Source: Chitinophaga pinensis (GTDB lineage: Bacteria > Bacteroidota > Bacteroidia > UKL13-3). Taken from it: 8,672 nucleotides of DNA. The DNA is taken from NCBI GenBank assembly GCA_943323675.2, contig CALPIR020000093.1, positions 1 through 8,672 of the forward strand, read 5' to 3'. The first letter of the stretch is position 1. Each line of letters starts with the position of its first letter. Position numbers and translations under genes: made by a program. Positions 1-8,100 of this stretch are shown here, in pieces. Under the pieces are notes generated by a model. That model ran no database searches and was not told the DNA's origin. It saw only the letters and a list, made by a program, of their open reading frames with translations.

Positions 1-2
1 GA

Positions 3-2765
3 TATGGTTTAACCGTTAAAGGAAGATGGGAGCCTAATACAGATTATTCTAATCCATTGGTAAGAGAGCTTTTACTTAAAGAAACAAAAGAAATGGTAAC
101 CCAATATAAAGGAACACCGGGTATCTTAATCTTTTTACTAGGTAACGAAAACAATTACGGACTTTTTTGGAGAGGAGCGGAAACTGAAAATACCCCATTC
201 GCAGATAGAAAGTCAACGAAGGATGCTTACCATTTGTACAGCCTTTTTAATGATGCAGCGAAAGAGTTAAAAGCAATAGATAAAAATCATCCAATAGCTA
301 TTTGTAATGGTGATTTATTGTTTTCTGAAATTATTGCCAAAGAGTGCAAGGATGTTGATATACTTGGAATAAATTGCTATCGCGGAAGTACATTTACTGA
401 TTTATACGGCCGTATTAAAAATGAACTTAACATGCCTGTTTTGCTCACCGAGTTTGGGTCTGATGCATACAATACCACAGCTAATAAAGAAGATCAAGAG
501 TATCAAGCAAAGGTGTTACTTAGTAATTGGAAAGAAATATATGAAAATGCTGCAAGGCTTGGAAAAAACGAGAATAGTTTAGGAGGCTTTACATTTCAAT
601 TCAGTGATGGATGGTGGAAAACAGGTCAAACCTTAAATTTAGAAGAACATGATGTTACTGCATCTTGGTCTAATGGTGGATATACAAATGACTTTGTGCG
701 CGGTGAAAACAACATGAATGAAGAGTGGTTTGGGATATGTGCTAAAGGTCAAACAAATGAAAGAGGAAATTACGAGCTGTATCCGAGGGCAGCATATTAT
801 GCATTACAAAACATACATCGAATCAATCCATACATCGAATCGCTCAATTCTATAAATGCTGTATTCAAAGATGTTTCAGTTGCAGACTTCAATTTAAGAG
901 CCAGAGGCGATAAGGCTGTATTAGAGTCTAAAGATAGGGGTAAGTTGTACGTAAGTAACTTACAAGCTAACTTTAATACATACTACACTGGTGGAAGTCT
1001 TATTAAAACGCCTAAAGTTGCCAATTCGACCAACCCTACAACCTTTCCAACTGCCCAAGGTTTTGATAACATGGAGTCCTTTAATATTGGAGTTACAGCA
1101 AGACCCACTCCTAATGTGCTAGCAAATGTTCAATTTAATGTTTTAGGAAATGTGGCCACAAAACCAATTGATGAAATTTTTTATGAAAACAGAGGAAGGA
1201 CTTTAATCATATCAACACCAAATGGCCCACAACAAATTAATGACAACAACAGGGTGCAATTGTATAAAGCAAGTTACAGTTGGGATGCCAAAGATTTCAA
1301 GTTGACAGGGTTTTACAGAACCGGCCATTATCATTGGGGCTATGAGGGTGATTTTTTTGCATTATATCCGGAAGCTAACTATGGTCCAAACATTGACATA
1401 TACAACGGTAATGCTCCTTTTGGTTTTGAAATTGAAGGAAAGAAAAAATTTAAAGGTTTAAAAGCTGCTTTTGGTCCTGAATTATGGTGGGGAGCTAACC
1501 CTGCATTACTATTAAAATACAGCAAAAATATAGCAGGTATAGATGTTACTGGTATTTTCCATGAAGATATTGTTCAACGAACAAATCTGCAAAGTTCATT
1601 TGCTGTTCCAGTTCCAAAAACTAGACGATTATCGTTGGTTTTTGGCAAGAAAATGGAAAAATTCTCATTCAATTTAGGCGGAATTTGGGGTGGTCAACCG
1701 CTTAACGGAAGAGCATTCCAGATGATTGAAAACGATATTGTTTATGAAGATAAAATAAAAAGTACAGATAATTTAGGAGGAAAATTAAAACTCACTTATT
1801 CTATTGGAGCAATAAATTGGTATGGTCTTGCATCATATATGGGGTTGGTAGCTAATGGAGGAGTTGATCAAACCAAAACCTTTACAGGGTGGGTACTGAA
1901 GGATGTAGGAAGTGGGAATATGTATAATGCGCTTACAGGATTTACCTACAACATAGGTAAAATACAAGTTGCACCGAATTTTTTATATCAGAAACCACTA
2001 GTTGGACCAATTGGGCCTAATTATTTGGCACCTGCCCGACCAAGAAATATTTTAGATGATCCATTTTCTGTAAGAGGAAACAGAGAGACAATGGCTGGCG
2101 AACTTCTAATAAGCTATGATCCTACCCCTGCTAGTTGGATGTATGATTGGGATAATGATAGGATGGAAGATGCTAAGTTGGCTATGAGTGCTGGATTTGT
2201 ATATCGTCATCTACCAACTATTCAAGATGCTGCTATAGGTATACTTGGAAATGGCCGTACCACATTCGTATTTCCTAGCTCTGCACCTGCTCAAGATTTA
2301 TGGGAGTTTAATGCTAGGATAGTTTCTAAAGTGAATCCTGAATTTGGTTTTATTAGTAACGTATATTTTGGCAATGGTCAAGCAAATGGCAGTGATACCA
2401 GAACAATCAGACGTTATGGAATTGACATTAGAACGATATACCGAAAGATGAAACTAATGACGATTGCAAAAATTGATGATTGGGGGCCATATGATTACCA
2501 CAGAGATTTTAACCAAACATTCCCCCTTCAGCTCATTGGCGATTGGTCAATTGAAGTAAGTAAACCTGATTGGTTTATGATGCCTGGAACTAAAATTGGT
2601 ATAAGAGGCACCTATCGCACGTTAAACAGCTACTCTAACAGGTACTCGCCTATCTTGACCATGAATAGTTTAGGGCAATTCGTGCCAAACCTTAATGCCA
2701 TTGGATTCCCGAACGGGAACGAATGGGAAATACGCACCTACATTCAAATAAATATTAACAACTAA
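3..2765 (+). CDS. GH2-like glycosidase fused to C-terminal outer-membrane beta-barrel (5' partial)
   Basis: The frame is open from the window edge to TAA at 2763-2765, giving 920 residues. The true start, signal peptide and first half of the catalytic domain lie upstream; the TTG at 57 is an internal Leu. Residues about 1-275 are the second half of a clan GH-A TIM barrel. LLGNENNYG holds the likely acid/base Glu (codon 147-149) and parallels the LGNESGYG motif of GH2 beta-galactosidases. LLTEFGSD holds the likely nucleophile Glu (codon 450-452). The domain closes with an ELYPRAAYYAL helix. From about residue 290 to the end the sequence changes to alternating polar/hydrophobic strands rich in Tyr, Trp, Phe and Gly, separated by loops rich in Asn, Asp and Gly, as in a porin-like outer-membrane barrel. 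The end, YIQININN, lacks the usual terminal aromatic residue. The next gene starts 32 nt downstream. From context it probably acts on beta-glucan oligosaccharides at the outer membrane. Exact GH family and substrate are uncertain; the barrel is inferred from strand pattern only. Confidence 0.72.
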   Translation, partial: YGLTVKGRWEPNTDYSNPLVRELLLKETKEMVTQYKGTPGILIFLLGNENNYGLFWRGAETENTPFADRKSTKDAYHLYSLFNDAAKELKAIDKNHPIAICNGDLLFSEIIAKECKDVDILGINCYRGSTFTDLYGRIKNELNMPVLLTEFGSDAYNTTANKEDQEYQAKVLLSNWKEIYENAARLGKNENSLGGFTFQFSDGWWKTGQTLNLEEHDVTASWSNGGYTNDFVRGENNMNEEWFGICAKGQTNERGNYELYPRAAYYALQNIHRINPYIESLNSINAVFKDVSVADFNLRARGDKAVLESKDRGKLYVSNLQANFNTYYTGGSLIKTPKVANSTNPTTFPTAQGFDNMESFNIGVTARPTPNVLANVQFNVLGNVATKPIDEIFYENRGRTLIISTPNGPQQINDNNRVQLYKASYSWDAKDFKLTGFYRTGHYHWGYEGDFFALYPEANYGPNIDIYNGNAPFGFEIEGKKKFKGLKAAFGPELWWGANPALLLKYSKNIAGIDVTGIFHEDIVQRTNLQSSFAVPVPKTRRLSLVFGKKMEKFSFNLGGIWGGQPLNGRAFQMIENDIVYEDKIKSTDNLGGKLKLTYSIGAINWYGLASYMGLVANGGVDQTKTFTGWVLKDVGSGNMYNALTGFTYNIGKIQVAPNFLYQKPLVGPIGPNYLAPARPRNILDDPFSVRGNRETMAGELLISYDPTPASWMYDWDNDRMEDAKLAMSAGFVYRHLPTIQDAAIGILGNGRTTFVFPSSAPAQDLWEFNARIVSKVNPEFGFISNVYFGNGQANGSDTRTIRRYGIDIRTIYRKMKLMTIAKIDDWGPYDYHRDFNQTFPLQLIGDWSIEVSKPDWFMMPGTKIGIRGTYRTLNSYSNRYSPILTMNSLGQFVPNLNAIGFPNGNEWEIRTYIQININN

Positions 2766-2797
2766 CGACATTCTATACCACCTTAATAAGAGAAAAA

Positions 2798-4207
2798 ATG
2801 AATACTCTAGGTAAAAGAACTAAAATTATATTTCTTGTATCTGCCACTGTAATTTTACAATGGGGATGCGAAAGAAAGTTATCTGATGATGCCGTATTAC
2901 CCTCTTTTGCTAAAACAGGTGCAATTTTTACGGATAACTTTATCGGTTTAGGCTCTGATTTTTATTTTCCGTTCGCAGATGCAAAACCGGATGTATTTTC
3001 AGTAGATACTAAGGAAGGATTTGAAAGTAATGCTTCTATACGAATTGATGTACCCAATAATACCGATCCAACAGGAACATATGCTGGAGCAATTTTTAGA
3101 ATTGATGGTGCAGGTAGAAATCTTACAGGTTATGATGCACTAACTTTTTATGTAAAGGCATCTACAGGAATAAAACTTGGTGATGTTGGTTTTGGAATTG
3201 ACTACTTTGGTGATATTAACAAGGTTTCTACTCAAAATGTAAATGTAGGAACCAATTGGACTAAAGTAATTATCCCAATTCCAAATCCATCTAAACTCAC
3301 AAATGAAAGAGGTATGTTTTGGTTTGCAGCCGGAACGCAAGGCACTAATGGCTCAGGTTATGCACTGTGGTTTGATGAAATAAAGTTTGAAAAACTTGGT
3401 GATGTTGGAAAGCCAACCTCAAGTATTCTAGATGGTAAAACAACTACCATTAAATCATTTATTGGTTCTACCATCAATATTACAGGCAATAGTCATACTT
3501 ATAATTTGGTTAATGGACAAGATATTAAGGTGCTATCATCATCTGGCTATTTCACATTTATCAGTTCAAATCCCAAAATTGCAACCGTTGATGCTAACGG
3601 AGTGGTAAATGTTCTAGCAGTTGGTACAACAGAAATAACTGCTCAGGTTAATGGAGTTACTGCAAATGGGAAACTAATCGTTGAGTGCAAAGGCAGTTTA
3701 GCAAGTGCACCTACCCCTACTCGCCCTCAAGCTGATGTGAAGTCGATTTTTAGTGATGCATACACCAATGCAACTGAAAGTAATTTTACTCCAGGCTTTG
3801 GCGGTTCTACTACGGTAACAGAAATTATAACCACAAGCACAGGAAAAGTAGCGCAATACAGCAATAACAATTATACAGGAATCATATTCACCGGAAACCC
3901 AATAGATGCATCATCCTTAGGTTTTCTTCACATTGATGCTTATGTGGAAAATGCATCAACGACCATTGGTATTCAAATCAGAGATATAGGGGCAAATAAA
4001 AGCATAGAAACAGATGTAAATACCGGTAACCCGATGGGTGATGATAAAGATTTAAGAACCACTCTGAGTGGTTTTCAAACTGGAGTTTGGAAATCTTTTG
4101 ATATTCCACTGAATGGTGCTATTCTTAATCAAAAAGGCAACTTAGGTGCTATTATTATTACAGGTGGACCTAGTTTTATCCTAGATAATATTTATTTCTA
4201 TAAATAG
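2798..4207 (+). CDS. Surface lipoprotein, beta-sandwich / BIG2 / beta-sandwich, probable glycan-binding protein
   Basis: This 469-residue protein has no recognisable catalytic motif. It starts with a basic N-terminus (GKRTK), a hydrophobic stretch at 10-20 and Cys24 in LQWGC, a relaxed lipobox with Gln at -3. The mature end reads CERKLSDD, whose acidic cluster could be a Bacteroidota lipoprotein surface-export signal. Residues about 43-200 form a beta-sandwich ending ALWFDEIKFEK, as in galactose-binding-like carbohydrate-binding modules. Residues about 206-297 are a bacterial Ig-like group 2 domain, recognisable by SSNPKIATVDANGVVNVLAVG. After a Pro/Thr linker at 302-310, residues about 315-469 form a second beta-sandwich ending FILDNIYFYK. 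The two sandwiches share landmarks (GTNWTKVIIPI and TGVWKSFDIPL before the last strands), so they may be divergent copies. ATG at 2798 follows the A-rich stretch AAGAGAAAAA. Placed just before the GH16 gene, it probably holds beta-glucan at the cell surface. It could be a SusE/SusF-like or surface glycan-binding protein; ligand specificity cannot be read from the sequence. Confidence 0.72.
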   Translation: MNTLGKRTKIIFLVSATVILQWGCERKLSDDAVLPSFAKTGAIFTDNFIGLGSDFYFPFADAKPDVFSVDTKEGFESNASIRIDVPNNTDPTGTYAGAIFRIDGAGRNLTGYDALTFYVKASTGIKLGDVGFGIDYFGDINKVSTQNVNVGTNWTKVIIPIPNPSKLTNERGMFWFAAGTQGTNGSGYALWFDEIKFEKLGDVGKPTSSILDGKTTTIKSFIGSTINITGNSHTYNLVNGQDIKVLSSSGYFTFISSNPKIATVDANGVVNVLAVGTTEITAQVNGVTANGKLIVECKGSLASAPTPTRPQADVKSIFSDAYTNATESNFTPGFGGSTTVTEIITTSTGKVAQYSNNNYTGIIFTGNPIDASSLGFLHIDAYVENASTTIGIQIRDIGANKSIETDVNTGNPMGDDKDLRTTLSGFQTGVWKSFDIPLNGAILNQKGNLGAIIITGGPSFILDNIYFYK

Positions 4208-4244
4208 TCAAAACATCAATATCCTTCTATTAAAAATTGAAGCA

Positions 4245-5060
4245 ATGAAATATTTAAATAAAGCAATAGTTATATCAACGCTACTTTTTACAGTTGCAGG
4301 TTGTGAGGTAGATCCGATACAAACTTTACCAGAAAGAAAATTCGAATTGGTATGGAGTGATGAGTTTGATGGCGATTCAGGAACTGCCCCAAATGCAATG
4401 AAGTGGACATACGACCTTGGAACGGGTCAAAATGGTTGGGGAAATAACGAACTTCAGACATACACTAATAATCGTCAGAATGTTTCAATAGATGGAAAAG
4501 GAAATCTTTTGATAAAAGCCATAAAAGATAATACGGGAAAGTATACCTCTGCTCGATTAAAAACAGAAGGTTTGTTCGCTCAGAAATATGGTAAAATAGA
4601 AGCTCGAATCAAGACACCAACTGGCACAGGTATTTGGCCAGCATTCTGGATGCTCGGCAGCAATATTAGAAGTGTTGGCTGGCCATTTTGCGGAGAAATA
4701 GATATCATGGAGCAAAAAGGTAAATATTCTAATATTAATTATGGTACAATTCACGGACCTGGTTATGCGGGTGGAAATGCAATTTCTTCACAATACGCGA
4801 TTCAAAATAATCGCTTCGACAATGATTTTTATATTTATGGGATAGAATGGAGTGAGCATAAAATTGATTTTTTTGTAAACAACTACCTCTATAAAAGAAT
4901 TACTCCGGCTGATGCAACTGGTGAATGGGTTTTTGATCAAACCTTTTTTATCCTACTAAATATAGCCGTTGGAGGAAATTTCGTTGGCCCGCCAAACGAG
5001 AATACACCATTCCCGGGATCCATGACTGTCGATTACGTGAGAGTTTATAAGGAATTATAA
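4245..5060 (+). CDS. GH16 endo-beta-1,3-glucanase (laminarinase), lipoprotein
   Basis: This 271-residue protein has a lipoprotein signal peptide: Lys3/Lys6, a hydrophobic stretch, and VAGC with lipid-carrying Cys20. The GH16 jelly-roll fills residues about 32-271, so this is a minimal single-domain enzyme. The catalytic signature GEIDIMEQKG gives nucleophile Glu151, Asp153 and acid/base Glu156. Other family landmarks are LVWSDEFDG near the start, NGWGNNELQTYT (63-74), GIWPAFWMLG (129-138), GTIHGPGYAGG (167-177), IEWSE (200-204) and the closing strand MTVDYVRVY. This pattern fits bacterial laminarinase-type members (subfamily GH16_3), which hydrolyse internal beta-1,3 bonds in laminarin and often mixed-linkage beta-1,3/1,4-glucans with retention of configuration. 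It lies 37 nt after the binding lipoprotein and before the probable glucan phosphorylase, which supports a beta-1,3-glucan substrate. It is anchored in a membrane, and whether it faces outward is not certain because no strong acidic export signal follows the Cys. Family assignment is secure; exact linkage preference is inferred. Confidence 0.93.
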   Translation: MKYLNKAIVISTLLFTVAGCEVDPIQTLPERKFELVWSDEFDGDSGTAPNAMKWTYDLGTGQNGWGNNELQTYTNNRQNVSIDGKGNLLIKAIKDNTGKYTSARLKTEGLFAQKYGKIEARIKTPTGTGIWPAFWMLGSNIRSVGWPFCGEIDIMEQKGKYSNINYGTIHGPGYAGGNAISSQYAIQNNRFDNDFYIYGIEWSEHKIDFFVNNYLYKRITPADATGEWVFDQTFFILLNIAVGGNFVGPPNENTPFPGSMTVDYVRVYKEL

Positions 5061-5127
5061 TTCGTCTTATACAGATATTCTGAACGAGCAATTAATAATT
5101 AGCATAGCGCATAAATTTTAATAGGTA

Positions 5128-5147
5128 TTTGTGGCGTTGCCCACAAA
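5128..5147 (+). repeat. Hairpin-forming inverted repeat in the GH16-phosphorylase gap
   Basis: TTTGTGG (5128-5134) and CCACAAA (5141-5147) are perfect inverted arms of 7 bp around the 6-nt loop CGTTGC. An alternative fold has 8 bp with one bulged C and a GTT loop. It lies in the 113-nt gap between the GH16 and phosphorylase genes, the longest gap in the window, with its 3' arm 26 nt before the ATG. No U-run follows on either strand, so it is not a standard intrinsic terminator. It could be an RNA-processing or mRNA-stability element, a protein-binding site, or chance. The rest of the gap is AT-rich, and I see no convincing promoter there. Confidence 0.5.
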
Positions 5148-5173
5148 ACAATTAGTGAAGTAGTTAGTAAATA

Positions 5174-8100
5174 ATGTCAAGTCAAAACCAAAATAAACAC
5201 GAATCTTTAGTAGAAATAAAAAGATTAAAAGTTGAAGGCGAGAACTTCTTTTGTATTTCTAATCATGATAAAATGCGCCCATTTTTTATGAGCATCGTAA
5301 GTGATTCAAATCATTGGTTATTCATCTCAAGCAATGGAGGTATTTCATCTGGGCGCAAGAATTCAGAATACGCATTGTTCCCTTATTATACTGCTGATAA
5401 AATTACTGAATCATTCGACACTACTGGATCTAAGTCCATATTTCAAATAACGCATCATGGGGATATTTATATATGGGAACCATTTTCTGAACGACAAGTA
5501 AGTTTATATCAGACCACCAGAAATCTATACAAAAACGCAATAGGAAATAAGATCATATTCGAAGAAATCAATCATAATCTTTCACTTACATTCCGTTACG
5601 AGTGGAACACCAGTAATGAATATGGTTTTGTTCGCAAATCTTCTTTAGAAAATACAGGCAACAATGAACTCCACATTAACATACTTGATGGAATACAAAA
5701 CATCATGCCCGATGGTGTTGGAAGCGAATTACAAAATGCTACAAGTATTTTAGTTGATGCTTATAAACGTAATGAATTAGACATTGATTCCGGTATGGGT
5801 ATTTTCGCACTCAGCGCAATTATTGTTGATAAGGCAGAACCAAGTGAAGCACTTAAAGCGAACATCGCTTGGTCGCTTGGATTTGAAAATCCTAAATACT
5901 TGTTGTCGTCATTACAACTTAACGACTTTAGAAATGGCCAAGATATCATACAAGAGGAAGATATAAAGGCTGAAAGAGGTTCATACTTCATTAATCAAAA
6001 AATCACCTTATCACCCGGCAATAAAAAAAATTGGCACATAATAGCAGATGTTAATCAAAGCCAAGCCAAAGTTGTTGAACTCATTCAACAAATTAAAACG
6101 AATAAAACCCTTTTGCTGCAGTTAGAAAGCGATATAGAACTTGGTTCAAAAAGACTTATTGAACTTAATTCTTCTGCCGATGGTATACAGTTATCTAATG
6201 ATGTTTATAGAGACACACGACATTTTTCTAACACCCTATTCAATATCATGCGGGGTGGGATTTTCGACAATAACTACCAAATTGAAAAAAAGGATTTTAT
6301 AAAGAGTATTGCCACTGCAAACAAAACGGTGTTTGAACACCATAAAGAGTTATTGGAAAGTTTGGCTGATACCTTCACGGTTTTTGAGTTGGAAAAAATT
6401 GCTGATCAGGTAAACGATAAAAATTTTAAACGACTTTGTACCGAATACATGCCTCTTAAATTTAGCAGAAGGCATGGTGATCCAAGCAGACCGTGGAATA
6501 AATTTTCTATCAATACAAGAAGTGAGGTTGACCATTCGAAAATTCTTGACTATGAAGGTAACTGGAGAGATATTTTTCAAAATTGGGAGGCGCTAGCAAT
6601 CTCCTATCCTGCATTTACCCGAAGTATGATTCATAAGTTTTTAAATGCAACAACATTTGAAGGCTATAACCCTTACCGACTAACCAAAAATGGCTTTGAT
6701 TGGGAGACCGTTGAGGCAGACAACCCTTGGTCATACATAGGCTACTGGGGCGATCATCAAATAATTTATTTGCTTAAATTATTAGAGATTGAAGAGAAGT
6801 ATTATCCTGGTAAAATAAGCAGCCAGTTTAATGACGAATCATTTGTTTATGCAAATGTGCCATATAAAATCAAAAGTTATCAAGACATTTTATCGAACGC
6901 TAAAGACACGATTAAATTTGATGAGGAGTTGGATACTGAAATCAGAAAAAAACGTGAAATACTTGGAGTTGATGCTGCACTTTTGGTTGCTCAAAATGGC
7001 AAAATATATACGGTAAATTTTATTGAAAAAATATTAGCTACAGTTCTATCTAAACTTTCTAATTTTATTCCAGGTGGAGGTATTTGGATGAATACCCAAC
7101 GTCCAGAATGGAATGATGCAAACAATGCGCTCGTAGGCAATGGTGTGTCAATGGTAACACTTTATTACCTGAGAAGATTCTTGGTTTTTTTTGAAAAACT
7201 AATTGACCAAACAAGCGAAGAACGTATAGAATTATCGAATGAGTTAATCATCTTTTTTAAAAAAGTTCATGCAACTTTTGAAGAGAATATAGATGTGTTG
7301 AATGGTGATATTAATGATGAAAAACGCAAGCAAATATTAGACAATTTAGGTGAGGCAGGAAGTGATTACCGAGCTCATATCTATAAACAATCTTTTTGGG
7401 GCGAAAAAAGAACCATTTCTTACCGAAGACTAAAGGCATTTCTTAAAGTAAGCTTGTTGTTCATCGAACATACCATCAAAGCCAATAAGCGAAAGGATGA
7501 TATGTATCACGCATACAACTTGATGAATGTAGAAAGCAACGACCAGATTACGATATCAAACCTCAGTGAAATGCTTGAAGGGCAGGTTTCGGTATTATGC
7601 TCTGGATATTTAAACCCTCAAGAAAGCTTAAAACTGTTAGACAGCATGAAAAACAGCAAGCTTTTCCGCCACAATCAATACAGTTACTTACTTTATCCAA
7701 ATAAACAGTTACCCCGTTTTCTAGAGAAAAATAAAATACCTAAAGCAGCCATTGCACAATCAGAGCTCATGAAAATGATGCTTGAAGCGGGTGATAAATC
7801 AATTGTAGAACAAGATATCAAAGGTGAGTACCGTTTTAACGGTAATTTCAAAAATGCTGCCGACCTAAGTATTGCTTTATCAAAACTAGATGTAGTTAAG
7901 TATGGCACAACGATTGAAAAAGAGAGGCAAATATTGCTTAATGTTTTTGAATCCGTATTTGACCATAAATCATTTACGGGTCGTTCAGGCACATTTTACG
8001 GCTACGAGGGCCTTGGTTCTATCTATTGGCACATGGTTTCTAAACTGCAATTAGCAGTACAAGAAGTTTGTTTACAAGCTATAGAAAAAGGTGAACATGC

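Noticed and set aside
57..59. TTG as the start of the first gene
   Set aside because: The same frame is open back to the window edge (YGLTVKGRWEPNTDYSNP...) and reads as the middle of a TIM barrel, so the gene begins upstream and the TTG is an internal Leu codon.
3140..3340. Antisense open frame of 66 codons
   Set aside because: It lies wholly inside the binding-lipoprotein gene, has no domain-like features, and is explained by chance in AT-rich sequence. The antisense frames at 4557-4754, 5761-5991, 6350-6580 and 7693-7992 are rejected for the same reason.
2798..4207. SusD-like protein
   Set aside because: SusD proteins are mostly alpha-helical with TPR-like repeats; this sequence is beta-rich with a clear BIG2 domain.
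5056..5061. TATAAT resembling a sigma-70 -10 box
   Set aside because: It overlaps the GH16 stop, has no matching -35, and Bacteroidota promoters use a different -7/-33 pattern (TAnnTTTG / TTTG), which I could not find properly placed in this gap.
5128..5147. Intrinsic terminator after the GH16 gene
   Set aside because: The stem is short and neither strand has a T-run following it; it also lies 67 nt after the stop codon and close to the next start.
5784..5966. Same-strand out-of-frame open frames inside the phosphorylase gene (also 6831-7016)
   Set aside because: The enclosing frame carries the family motifs before and after these stretches without a break, so they are neither frameshift remnants nor separate genes.
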